A DNA stretch of 64,000 nucleotides from assembly GCF_032121415.1 (NCBI RefSeq), contig NZ_CP135079.1, positions 2,356,001-2,420,000 of the forward strand, read 5' to 3'. Each line of letters starts with the position of its first letter. Position 1 is the first letter of the stretch. The DNA comes from Streptomyces parvus. Lineage in GTDB: Bacteria; Actinomycetota; Actinomycetes; Streptomycetales; Streptomycetaceae. The position numbers were made by a program, and so were the translations under genes. This document shows, piece after piece, positions 15,539-23,481 of the stretch. The notes under the pieces are model-generated. The model was given only the letters and a program-made list of their open reading frames with translations, did not search any database and had not been told where the DNA came from.

Positions 15539-15774
15539 GCCGCGTCCGCCTTCCGGTCCACGGCGGTCGTCCGGCGCAGCTCCGCCCGCGCGGCCGGCGA
15601 CCACCCGGCCGGAGTCGACCAGAAGGGGTGCCACTCGATCCGGACGGAGAGCAGGAGGAGGCGGCGGCGCAGCTCGGTGGCGTGGCGCGGCCGGGGTGCG
15701 GCGAGGGCGCGGTAGGTGGCGTGCCAGTCCTGCTGGGCGCGGATCAGGTCGTCGGGGAAGGGGAAGCGGTCCAT
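15535..15774 (-). CDS. Conserved small protein of unknown function, first gene of the LexA-HTH cassette
   Basis: 79 residues starting MDRFPFPDDLIRAQQDWHAT. It is helical and Arg-rich (ATELRRRLLLLSVRIEWH), with a conserved-looking HPFWSTPAGWSPAAR segment. Similar short proteins (from memory) precede LexA-HTH proteins in other Streptomyces. No catalytic motif, signal peptide or membrane helix is seen. It ends in a 4-nt overlap with the HTH gene. Confidence 0.6.
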   Translation of the reverse strand: MDRFPFPDDLIRAQQDWHATYRALAAPRPRHATELRRRLLLLSVRIEWHPFWSTPAGWSPAARAELRRTTAVDRKADAA

Positions 15775-15966
15775 CCATCTATTAGATCGCGTGTTCGAAT
15801 TTGGGTGCCAGTCGCCAGGTCAGGAGTCCAGGGCGTGAACCGCCCGCCCTGGTGAGCGCCTCGACCGAGTCGGCGTCCACGCACTGTCCCCGCAGGGCCT
15901 TCTGCGGAGAGGTGTGGGCCACGGCCTTGTCCCGGCCGGGGCCCCACGGTGAACTCAGCGGAAGGG

Positions 15967-16198
15967 TCAGCTCGGCTGGTCGCCGGCGTAGCGGAAGATG
16001 TCGCCGTTCTTGTTGACGTGCCAGGCGGTGCCGTCGGCCCCTGCGGCGATGTCGGTGGCGGTGCCGGGGATGTTTGATCCACGGGTTGGCGTCGTAGTTC
16101 GTGTGGCGGTAGCCGCGTTCACACCACACCGTTGTCCTGGATCCCGCCGAGATAGCCGAGAGACCGCCCGCGACCTTCACCCAGTCCGCCACGCCGAA
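15967..16198 (-). pseudogene. Tectonin-type beta-propeller fragment
   Basis: About 16198-16080 encodes ADWVKVAGGLSAISAGSRTT and NYDANPWIK. After a frame change, IPGTATDIAAGADGTAWHVN and GDIFRYAGDQPS end at the stop at 15967. The WxxxxG...DIxxGxxGxxWxVN pattern is that of tectonin/tachylectin propeller blades. Only about two blades remain, with two frame breaks and no signal peptide, so this is debris of a once larger lectin-like protein. Confidence 0.65.
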
Positions 16199-16871
16199 CA
16201 CCTTTCTTCGAACCGTTGGTGCGGCCATCCTGCGCGGTCGGATAAGGCAATAAGGCGTGTGAACGCTTGTCTTGATAGCAAATAAGTCACTGAGGCAGGG
16301 TTTGCCCTCCCTCCGGCTTGCAGGGCGAGGCGGGAACCAGCCCGGTCGGCACCTTTCGACCGGAAGAGTTGTCCTGCCCCCGGGGATCACAAGGTCACCA
16401 GCCCGTGCATCCACTCGCCCGGATCCCGAGGTTCCGCTCCACAGAGACCGACGAGCACAGAACGCGAACAGGTCACCGCCGGCCGACCAGCCATCCGCCC
16501 ATGATCCCGGCCAGTGCCTGGCCCGGAGTCGGCCCGGTCGCCCTCACGGCGCGCGCCTAGCCAGTGTCTTCAAATGATCTTGGTAGATCATGGTGTCGTG
16601 ATAGGCCGTCATGGCGGTCTGACCAGTAAGGGGGACGAGCCTGGCGTCGGCGCCCGGGGGGACGGTGGCCCTGGGCGTCCAGGGGCTTCCAGTCGACGGC
16701 GGCGTAGGCGGAGAGCTGGGGGCGGACCTGGCGGGATACGGCCGTGCTCGGGGATGCCGGAGCGGATCAGTGCGCCGGGTGCCTGGTCGTTCGGGTAGTC
16801 CACCGCAGTCCACCGCCCGATGGTGGAAGACACGGGTGAACGGACCGGTACGGGGCCGCGGCCCCGTACCG
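16199..16871. other. Non-coding/degenerate stretch
   Basis: No intact gene is seen in about 670 bases. On the minus strand near 16830-16557, short pieces in different frames (WTAVDYPNDQAPGALIRSG, YAAVDWKPLDAQG, PLTGQTAMTAYHDTMIYQDH) read like one broken protein that I do not recognise. The left part (16200-16550) shows nothing clear. Confidence 0.35.
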
Positions 16872-18011
16872 TCAGGCGTTGCGGCGGGCCCGGCGGGCGT
16901 ACCGCAGCAGGACGGTCCCGGCCAGCAGGAGCGCCCCGGCGGCGGCCCCGGCCCAGGCCGTCGACGCCGGCCCGGTGCGGGCGAGTTCGGGGAGCGGGCG
17001 GCCGAGTCCGTCGCGGGCCGGCAGCCCGGGGCTCTCCTCGCCGCGGTCGTCCCCGTCTCCCTCCCCCGCGTCCGGGCGGGTGGGCGGGCGGGGGCTCACG
17101 TCGCCGCGGGGGGCCGGGTCCCGGCCCGTACCGGAGTCCGTACGGGGGCCGTCGGGATGGCCGGGCCGTTCGGTGCCGGTACCCGGGGCGGTGCGTTCCG
17201 GATCGGGGTGTTCGGTGCGGGTGCCGGTACCCGGGGCGGTGCGCTCCGGATCGGGGCGCTCGGTCCGGGGACCGTCCGGCTCGCGGATGCCGCCCGTGGC
17301 CCCGTCGACGATCACGAAGGGGTAGTCCTCCGACTCCCCCACCCACTCACCGTCCTCGCGCCCGCCGCCCTTCCCCCTGCCCTGGTGGTGGCGTTGGACG
17401 ACAGCCGCGTGGGCGGTGACCGGGCCGGGGGCGGTGTCGGAGGTGAAGGCCATCCGGACGCGTACGGAGACGGTCTCCCCGGCGGGGACGGTGAAGCCGG
17501 GGAACGGGTCGCCGAAGACGCCGATCTGCTCGTCGCGGTCGGTGCTCTCCCAGGTGACCCGGTGCTCCTTCGCCGGGCTGCCGGGTTCGGAGAACTCCAG
17601 CTGGATCTGGTCCGACGTCAGCCTGCGGTCGCGGTCGGCGAGCACGAGGACCGGGTGCAGGGCCTGGCAGGACGTGTCGGTGGTGTTGGTGAGGTCGAGG
17701 AACCAGGTGCCGTAGCCGCCGCCGGAGGCGTACCGGTCCGGGGCGTCCTGGATCCGGGTCTCGATGGGGAAGTCCTTGGCCTTCGGGTCGCCGCACACGG
17801 GCTGCTCGTCGTCCGCGTCGGCGGCGCGTACGGCTGCGACCGGGGCGCGTAAGTCTGCGGCTGAGGCTGAGGAGGGGGGCACGGGTGCGGGTTGCAGGGC
17901 GGCGGCCTGCGGGCCGCCCAGGAGTGCGGCGGGCACCGTGATCCCGGCGGCCAGCCCGAGGGCGGCGAGCGTACGGCCGTCACGTGGCCGTGCGCCGGAG
18001 GTGGGGGGCAT
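16872..18011 (-). CDS. LAxTG-type cell-wall surface protein
   Basis: 379 residues from ATG 18011 (GGGTGA upstream; an ATG at 18083 is less likely). There is a signal peptide (LGLAAGITVPAALLGGPQAA) and a ~200-residue beta-sandwich domain with VCGDP, YGTWFLDLTNTTD and TVPAGETVSVRVRMAF, like Streptomyces proteins predicted to bind or display at the surface. A Pro/Glu/Thr-rich stalk with two near-identical PDPERTAPGTGT repeats precedes the C-terminal signal LARTG, then helix AGAAAGALLLAGTVLL and tail RYARRARR. LAxTG is the class E sortase signal in Streptomyces. A class E sortase lies 5.5 kb away but is frameshifted here. Confidence 0.82.
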   Translation of the reverse strand: MPPTSGARPRDGRTLAALGLAAGITVPAALLGGPQAAALQPAPVPPSSASAADLRAPVAAVRAADADDEQPVCGDPKAKDFPIETRIQDAPDRYASGGGYGTWFLDLTNTTDTSCQALHPVLVLADRDRRLTSDQIQLEFSEPGSPAKEHRVTWESTDRDEQIGVFGDPFPGFTVPAGETVSVRVRMAFTSDTAPGPVTAHAAVVQRHHQGRGKGGGREDGEWVGESEDYPFVIVDGATGGIREPDGPRTERPDPERTAPGTGTRTEHPDPERTAPGTGTERPGHPDGPRTDSGTGRDPAPRGDVSPRPPTRPDAGEGDGDDRGEESPGLPARDGLGRPLPELARTGPASTAWAGAAAGALLLAGTVLLRYARRARRNA

Positions 18012-18188
18012 GGGGGTCACCCTTCGCTGCTCGCGGGACGACCGGGGCCGGGGGCCGCCGGTGGTGACCTCCGACGTCATCACGCGCGCGCGGACTCAGA
18101 GAGTCGACATGCCGACTCGATTAATAGGATCACCCGACTGCACTCCCTCTCCGCTCCCCGGCAGACGGGCCCTCGGCAGGGCGAGGCC

Positions 18189-19301
18189 CTATCCCCGTTC
18201 CCCCACCCGTCCGAACACCGGCGCGAGCACCAGTTGCGCCGCGCCCTCCGCGACCGGCCGGTCCCCGCCCCCGGCGACCGTGACGGTCACGCCCGCGCCC
18301 GAACCGCCCCGGGCGGCCCGTTCCTCGATCACGGCCCGGACGCCCCGTACGTACGCGTCCTCGTCGGCGGCCACCGTCCGGCCGCCCAGGACCACCCGGT
18401 CGATGTCGAGGAGGCCGACCAGGTTCGCCGCGCCCGTGCCCAGCACCCGGGCCGCCTCGCCCCGGTCGCCACGCGCCTCGGCGGCCAGGCACAGGGCCTC
18501 GATGCAACCGCGTCCGCCGCAGCCGCACAGGGGCCCGTCCAACTGGAGGGTCTGGTGCCCGAACTCACCGGCCCCCGTCCGCGCCCCGCGGTGCACCTCG
18601 CCGCCGAGGACCAGGCCCGCACCCAGCCCCGTACCGAGGTGGAGGTAGGCGAAGTCGCCGCCGCCCGCGCCGCCGAGAGCGAGGGCGAGGGCGGCGGCGT
18701 TCGTGTCCTTGTCCAGGACCACCGGCAGGCCGGTCCGCTCGGCCAGGGCGGCGCGCAGCGGGTATCCGTCCCACTGCGGGAAGCCGGTGACCCGGTGCAG
18801 CACGCCGTCCCGGTGGTCGAGCGGCCCGGGCACCGCGACGCCCACCCCGAGGACCTGCTTGTGCGGTTCGGCCGCGCTCAGGTCCCGTACGGCGTCGGTC
18901 GCGTCCGCCAGGACCCGCTCCGCAGGAGCACCGAGGTCGAGGGGGGCGGTGGTGACCGCGACCGGCCGGCCCGCGAGGTCGACGAGGACGGCGGTGAGCC
19001 CGTCGCGGTCCAGATGCAGGCCGACGGCGAACTGGGCGTCCGGGACCAGCCGCAGCACCGTGCGCGGCTTGCCGCCGGTGGAGGGGCGCAGGCCCGCGCC
19101 GACGGCGAGCCCGTCCTCGCGCAGCCGGGCGGTGATCTTGCTGACGGCCTGCGGGGTGAGGCCGGTGCCCTCGGCGAGTTCCAGCCGGCTGATGCCCTCC
19201 GCCCCGGCAGCGCGCAGCAGGTCCAGCACCAGCGTGGCGTTGTGGTGGCGCAGGGCCGGCAGGTTGACCCCGGCCTGGCTCCTCGTCCGGCTCCCGTTCA
19301 C
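18189..19301 (-). CDS. ROK-family transcriptional repressor
   Basis: 370 residues. An N-terminal winged HTH (ISRLELAEGTGLTPQAVSKI) is followed by a ROK sugar-kinase-like domain with the ATP/sugar loops VGVAVPGPLDHRDG and LGTGLGAGLVL and the zinc signature CGCGGRGCIE. Full ROK regulators of this type (NagC, XylR, Rok7B7) respond to sugars or sugar phosphates. GTG 19301 has GAAGAGGAG upstream. It is divergent from the Gfo/Idh/MocA oxidoreductase gene, and the 73-bp intergenic region holds a palindrome that is probably its operator. Confidence 0.92.
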   Translation of the reverse strand: MNGSRTRSQAGVNLPALRHHNATLVLDLLRAAGAEGISRLELAEGTGLTPQAVSKITARLREDGLAVGAGLRPSTGGKPRTVLRLVPDAQFAVGLHLDRDGLTAVLVDLAGRPVAVTTAPLDLGAPAERVLADATDAVRDLSAAEPHKQVLGVGVAVPGPLDHRDGVLHRVTGFPQWDGYPLRAALAERTGLPVVLDKDTNAAALALALGGAGGGDFAYLHLGTGLGAGLVLGGEVHRGARTGAGEFGHQTLQLDGPLCGCGGRGCIEALCLAAEARGDRGEAARVLGTGAANLVGLLDIDRVVLGGRTVAADEDAYVRGVRAVIEERAARGGSGAGVTVTVAGGGDRPVAEGAAQLVLAPVFGRVGERG

Positions 19302-19338
19302 GGCTCACTCCTCTTCACCGTCCCATTGTGCCGGTCGC

Positions 19339-19368
19339 TTGCACTTTGGCAACAGCGTTGCTTAAGTG
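19339..19368. promoter_or_regulatory. Palindromic operator overlapping the oxidoreductase promoter
   Basis: CACTTTGGCAAC (19342-19353), AGC spacer, GTTGCTTAAGTG (19357-19368): 10 of 12 positions of the arms are complementary. TTGCAC at 19339-19344 and TTAAGT at 19362-19367, 17 bp apart, make a plausible promoter within the same sequence. Transcription would then begin at about the ATG at 19375, giving a leaderless message. ROK repressors bind such inverted repeats. Confidence 0.6.
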
Positions 19369-19374
19369 GGAGGC

Positions 19375-20493
19375 ATGACCCCCAACGCCTCCGACGCCCC
19401 TCTCCGCGTCGCCCTCGTCGGCTACGGCCTGGCCGGCTCCGTCTTCCACGCCCCGCTGGTCTCCTCGACCGATGGCCTGGTCCTCGACACGGTCGTCACG
19501 TCGAACGAGGAGCGCCGGGCGGAGGCCCGGACCGCGTTCGGCGACCTCCGGTTCGCCGCCTCGCCGGACGAGCTGTGGGAGCGCGCGGACGAGCTGGACC
19601 TGGTCGTGATCGCCTCCCCCAACAAGACGCACGTCCCGCTGGCGACGGCCGCGCTGAAGGCCGGACTCCCCGTGGTCGTCGACAAGCCGATCGCCGGGAC
19701 CGCCGGAGAGGCGCGCGAGCTCGCGGCCCTCGCCGAGGAGCGCGGACTGCTGCTCTCCGTCTTCCAGAACCGCCGCTGGGACAACGACTTCCGCACCCTG
19801 GCGGCGCTGATCGCCGACGGCGAGCTGGGCGAGGTGCAGCGCTTCGAGTCCCGGTTCGAGCGCTGGCGGCCGCAGCTGAAGGGCGGCTGGCGCGAGTCGG
19901 GCGACCCGGACGAGATCGGCGGCCTGCTGTACGACCTGGGCAGCCATGTCGTCGACCAGGCGCTGGTGCTGTTCGGCCCGGCGGTCCAGGTGTACGCCGA
20001 GTCCGACGTACGGCGTCCCGGTGCGGCGGCGGACGACGACACGTTCATCGCGATCACGCACGCGAACGGAGTCCGCTCGCATCTGTACGTCAGCGCCACC
20101 ACGGCCCAGCTCGGCCCGCGCTTCCGTGTGCTCGGCTCGGCGGCGGGCTATGTGAAGTACGGCCTGGACCCGCAGGAGGCGGCCCTGCGCGAGGGGCTGC
20201 GCCCGGCGGCCGGACGGCCGTGGGGCGAGGAGGTGGAGGAGCTGTGGGGCCGCATCGGCTCCGGCGAGTCCCCGCTGACCGGCGGCGGCACCCCCGTCCG
20301 AACGCTGCCCGGCGACTACCCCGCCTACTACGCCGCCGTCGCCGCGGCCGTCCGTGGCACCGGCGACAACCCGGTCACCGCACTCCAGGCGGCCGCGGCC
20401 CTGGACGTCCTGGAGGCCGCCCGCCGCTCGGCGCGCGAAGGCGTCTCGGTCACCCTTCTCCCCCACCACGACGAAGAGGAGCCGCGCGCATGA
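19375..20493 (+). CDS. Gfo/Idh/MocA-family NAD(P)-dependent oxidoreductase
   Basis: 372 residues. The Rossmann motif VGYGLAGSVFHAPLV is at the N-terminus, NKTHVPLATAAL follows, and the catalytic-site Lys lies in VVVDKPIAGT; the C-terminal alpha/beta dimerisation domain includes DLGSHVVDQALVLFG. Members oxidise or reduce sugars, inositols or their derivatives. ATG 19375 has GGGAGG only one base away, too close to act as an RBS, so leaderless initiation or the in-frame GTG at 19366 are the alternatives. It is coupled by ATGA overlap to the next gene and is probably controlled by the divergent ROK protein. Confidence 0.92.
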   Translation: MTPNASDAPLRVALVGYGLAGSVFHAPLVSSTDGLVLDTVVTSNEERRAEARTAFGDLRFAASPDELWERADELDLVVIASPNKTHVPLATAALKAGLPVVVDKPIAGTAGEARELAALAEERGLLLSVFQNRRWDNDFRTLAALIADGELGEVQRFESRFERWRPQLKGGWRESGDPDEIGGLLYDLGSHVVDQALVLFGPAVQVYAESDVRRPGAAADDDTFIAITHANGVRSHLYVSATTAQLGPRFRVLGSAAGYVKYGLDPQEAALREGLRPAAGRPWGEEVEELWGRIGSGESPLTGGGTPVRTLPGDYPAYYAAVAAAVRGTGDNPVTALQAAAALDVLEAARRSAREGVSVTLLPHHDEEEPRA

Positions 20494-20969
20494 CCACCAC
20501 CTCCCCCACCGTCTCCGAGCTGATCGCCCAGGAGTGGCGGCTCACCCTCCCGCGCTTCTCCTACGACGACGCCTTCGCGCTCGGCAGCCTGCTGGTCGAG
20601 CTGGCCCGGGAGCGGCACGCGCCGGTCGCGATCGACATCCGGCGCGGGGCGCAGCAGCTGTTCCACGCGGCGCTGCCGGGTTCGAGTGCGGACAACGACG
20701 CGTGGATCGACCGCAAGCGCAAGGTGGTCGAGCGGTACGGCGAGAGTTCGTACCTGGTCGGCTCCCGGTTCCGCGCGAAGGGCACGACGTTCGAGGAATC
20801 GTCCCGCCTGGACCCGGACACGTACGCCGCGCACGGCGGTTCGTTCCCGATCGCGGTGGAGGGCGCGGGCGTGATCGGCACGGTCACGGTGTCGGGCCTG
20901 CCGCAGGCCGAGGACCACGCGATGGTGGTCGAGGCGCTGGAGCGGTTCGCGGCGACGCCGGGCACCTGA
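20490..20969 (+). CDS. UPF0303/heme-degrading-domain (GlcG-like) protein
   Basis: 159 residues with the UPF0303 pattern: ALGSLLVELARERHAPVAID, the dimer-forming RKRKVVERYGESSYLVG and HGGSFPIAVEGAGVIGTVTVSG. It belongs to the HbpS/GlcG-like fold; a biochemical role is not established for this subgroup. The start overlaps the oxidoreductase stop by 4 nt and a terminator follows, so the two genes form a bicistronic operon. Confidence 0.88.
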   Translation: MTTTSPTVSELIAQEWRLTLPRFSYDDAFALGSLLVELARERHAPVAIDIRRGAQQLFHAALPGSSADNDAWIDRKRKVVERYGESSYLVGSRFRAKGTTFEESSRLDPDTYAAHGGSFPIAVEGAGVIGTVTVSGLPQAEDHAMVVEALERFAATPGT

Positions 20970-20980
20970 GCGGCCGCACA

Positions 20981-21018
20981 GGAGGGGGCCGTCACGTACG
21001 TACGTGACGGCCCCCTCC
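20981..21018. terminator. Bidirectional terminator
   Basis: Arms GGAGGGGGCCGTCACGTAC... and ...CGTGACGGCCCCCTCC form a perfect GC-rich stem between two convergent genes. Confidence 0.88.
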
Positions 21019-21058
21019 CCGTATCCGGCTTCTCGTATCCGGACTCGTACGAGAGGCC

Positions 21059-21919
21059 CTAGGCGTCCTTCAGCTCCTGCCGCTGCCGGCCCAGCCCCTC
21101 CACCTCCAGCTCCACCACATCGCCCGCCTTCAGATACGGCTTGGGCTCGGGCTGCCCCATCGCGACCCCGGCGGGCGTACCGGTGTTGATGATGTCGCCC
21201 GGGTAGAGGGTCATGAAGTGGCTGAGGTAGCGGACGACCTCGCCGACGGGGAAGATCTGCTCGGCCGTGGTGCCGTTCTGTTTCAACTCGCCGTTGACCC
21301 AGAGGCGCAGCGGCAGGGCCTGCGGGTCGTCCACGTCGTCGGCGGTGACCAGCCAGGGGCCCAGCGGGTTGAACGTCTCGCAGTTCTTGCCCTTGTCCCA
21401 GGTGCCGCCGCGCTCGATCTGGAACTCGCGCTCGGAGACGTCGTGGGCGGTGGCGTACCCGGCGACATGGGCGAGCCCCTCTTCGGCGGAGCCCAGGTAG
21501 CGGGCGGTGCGCCCGATGACGACGGCGAGCTCGACCTCCCAGTCGGTCTTCCGGCTGCCGCGCGGTACGAGAACGGTGTCGTCCGGCCCGACGACGGTGT
21601 CGGGGGCCTTGAAGAACAGGATCGGCTCGGCCGGGATCTCCGCACCCGTCTCGGCTGCGTGGTCGTGGTAGTTCAGCCCGATGCACACGATCTTGCCGAT
21701 GCGGCCCAGCGGCGGACCGATCCGCAGCCCCGTCGCGTCCAGGGCGGGCAGCACACCGGGGTTCTCGGCGGCCGCCCGTACGCGGGCGAGGGCGGAGGCG
21801 TCGGCGAGCAGTTCGCCGTCGATGTCGGGGACGATTCCGGACAGATCACGCAGAGTCCCGTCGCGGTCGAGAAGTGCGGGGCGCTCGGCGCCCGCCGTAC
21901 CGACTCGAAGCAGCTTCAA
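21059..21919 (-). CDS. Fumarylacetoacetate hydrolase (FAH)-family enzyme
   Basis: 286 residues with FAH-fold landmarks: KIVCIGLNYHDHAAE, the metal-binding acidic cluster in DWEVELAVVIG, and DIINTGTPAGVAMG near the end. Enzymes of this group hydrolyse or decarboxylate acylpyruvates and 2-hydroxymuconate-type compounds using Mg or Ca. I place the start at TTG 21919 because AGAGGAG lies 8 nt upstream and the protein then begins LKLLRVG, the usual family N-terminus. In-frame ATGs further upstream would add an unlike Arg/Pro-rich tail. Convergent with the GlcG-like gene. Confidence 0.9.
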   Translation of the reverse strand: MKLLRVGTAGAERPALLDRDGTLRDLSGIVPDIDGELLADASALARVRAAAENPGVLPALDATGLRIGPPLGRIGKIVCIGLNYHDHAAETGAEIPAEPILFFKAPDTVVGPDDTVLVPRGSRKTDWEVELAVVIGRTARYLGSAEEGLAHVAGYATAHDVSEREFQIERGGTWDKGKNCETFNPLGPWLVTADDVDDPQALPLRLWVNGELKQNGTTAEQIFPVGEVVRYLSHFMTLYPGDIINTGTPAGVAMGQPEPKPYLKAGDVVELEVEGLGRQRQELKDA

Positions 21920-22057
21920 CGGTCCAACTCCTCTTGATCGAGGTGGAGAGCCCGCCGGCGGGGTGCGGCCGCCGAAGGGCTCGGCCGATCGTCCAAGAGA
22001 TCGGATCACTCCGCAAGACCTCGTTCACACACTGGACCGGCGCATCGGCCGCGCCGA

Positions 22058-22825
22058 TTACGCCGCGGTGGCCATGGCGCCACCGGCGACGGGCATGTCG
22101 CGGTAGAGCCAGGCCCGCTCGACCGCGGTCCAGGTGGTCGTGGTGACGACGTAGAGAGCGGCGGCCAGCGGGACGACGGCCACGGTGATCAAGGTGAAGA
22201 AGGACAGCAGGGGCATGAGCCTGGTCATCGCGCCCATACCGGGAACGGGCTGTCCGTCCGGCCCGGCGGGCGTCATGGGGTTGGCGGCCATCTGCCGCTT
22301 GGTGCGTCCGTAGTTGAACGTGGCGACGGCGGCGACGATCGCGAAGAGCCCCAGGTAGACGAGTCCCTGGCCGCCGAAAAGGCCGCCGTGCGCGAGCGCG
22401 TCGTGCCAGCGCCCGCCGAGCGGTGCGCCGAGCAGGTCGTGGCTGAGCAGCGCGTTGGGCTCGCCGCCGATCGAGCTGCTGGAGAACAGGTGGTAGAGCA
22501 GGAAGAACGCGGGCATCTGGAGCAGGCTCGGCAGGCAGCCGGAGAGCGGCGACACCTTCTCGGCGGCGTGCAGTTCCATGATCGCCTTCTGCATGCGCTC
22601 CGGATTCTTCCCGTGCTTCTTCCGAATCTCGGCGATCTGCGGCTGGAGTCGGCTGCGGGCCTTCTGCCCGCGCGCGGCAGCCCGGGAGAGCGGGTGGACG
22701 GCGAGCCGGACGAGCGCGGTGAACAGGATGATCGCGGCGGCGGTGGACGCGGTCTGGAAGAGCGGCTGCAGCAGATCGGCGAGGGAGCCGACCAGGCTCG
22801 CGAAAGCGGACATGAAGGCGGACAT
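22058..22825 (-). CDS. YidC/Oxa1-family membrane insertase paralogue
   Basis: 255 residues. It keeps the YidC core: a first membrane helix after LLQPLFQTA, the Arg-bearing helix TALVRLAVHPLSRAA, the cytoplasmic hairpin IAEIRKKHGKNPERMQKAIM, the GCLPSLLQMPAFFLLYHLF pair and two further helices. It is shorter than the housekeeping YidC beside rnpA/jag and so is a second copy. ATG 22825 has GGAGGG 7 nt upstream. It probably inserts a subset of membrane proteins; no specific client is evident. Confidence 0.88.
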   Translation of the reverse strand: MSAFMSAFASLVGSLADLLQPLFQTASTAAAIILFTALVRLAVHPLSRAAARGQKARSRLQPQIAEIRKKHGKNPERMQKAIMELHAAEKVSPLSGCLPSLLQMPAFFLLYHLFSSSSIGGEPNALLSHDLLGAPLGGRWHDALAHGGLFGGQGLVYLGLFAIVAAVATFNYGRTKRQMAANPMTPAGPDGQPVPGMGAMTRLMPLLSFFTLITVAVVPLAAALYVVTTTTWTAVERAWLYRDMPVAGGAMATAA

Positions 22826-23000
22826 GGGTGAGCCCTCCGGGGGTCTCGTCGTGCCGGGAGGTACCTGCGGAGAAGGCGAGGTACGGGGTGGTTGCTCGGC
22901 GGCAGGACGACCGGCGCGGGGGTGCCCGTCAGGGGTCTCCCGTACGTACGTGAGCTCGTGCGCACGGGATGGGGAGACGTGCGGGCGGGGCGGGAATCCC

Positions 23001-23393
23001 CTACGCGGCGGCCGTCAGGAGGGCGTGCCCGGGTGCCCGGGGCCTGGTGCGCCCCCGGGCGTCGGGGTCGCGTTGCGGGAGGAACGCGGTGCGCCGCTCC
23101 CGGTCCCTGATGGCCGTACGGACCCGGGTGCGGGGCACGGGGGGCGCGCAGCGGGCGCTGATGACGGCGCAGGCGAGGAGCGCGGAACCGGCCGCGGCGG
23201 TGGCGGCGAGCGCGACGGCGGCGGAGAGGCTGCCGCCCTCGGCGAGGAGGATCTCGGTGAGGAAGAGGAGGAGGAGTCCGGCGGGCCGGAACAGCCGGGC
23301 GAAGGCGCGGCGCAGGGCGTCGGCGTCCCGCACGATGTGCACCTCCGGGTTCCTGAACGTTTCCTCGTACCGTTCCTGTGAAGTGCCGCCCAT
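23001..23393 (-). CDS. Small two-helix membrane protein (DUF6412-like)
   Basis: About 130 residues, with two membrane helices (AGLLLLFLTEILLAEGGSL and ATAAAGSALLACAVISA) and a conserved cytoplasmic C-terminus RTAIRDRERRTAFLPQRDPD. I recall this as DUF6412, often found next to the second YidC gene as here. The start is uncertain: ATG 23393 lacks a clear RBS, and an internal GTG after AGGAACCCGGAG would shorten the protein. Function unknown; a YidC-linked role is inference from synteny. Confidence 0.7.
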   Translation of the reverse strand: MGGTSQERYEETFRNPEVHIVRDADALRRAFARLFRPAGLLLLFLTEILLAEGGSLSAAVALAATAAAGSALLACAVISARCAPPVPRTRVRTAIRDRERRTAFLPQRDPDARGRTRPRAPGHALLTAAA

Positions 23394-23481
23394 CGGAGTG
23401 AACGGCACTCTTTCGTTATACACGACGAGCCGGAGCGGCCATCGGGTTCCCGCCACCGGGGGCGGGTCACCGGGGGGCGGG

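Noticed and set aside
17892..20969. 1025-codon plus-strand frame ending with the UPF0303 protein
   Set aside because: Only the last 160 codons (from 20490) are protein-like. The rest is antisense to the ROK gene or an alternative frame of the oxidoreductase gene.
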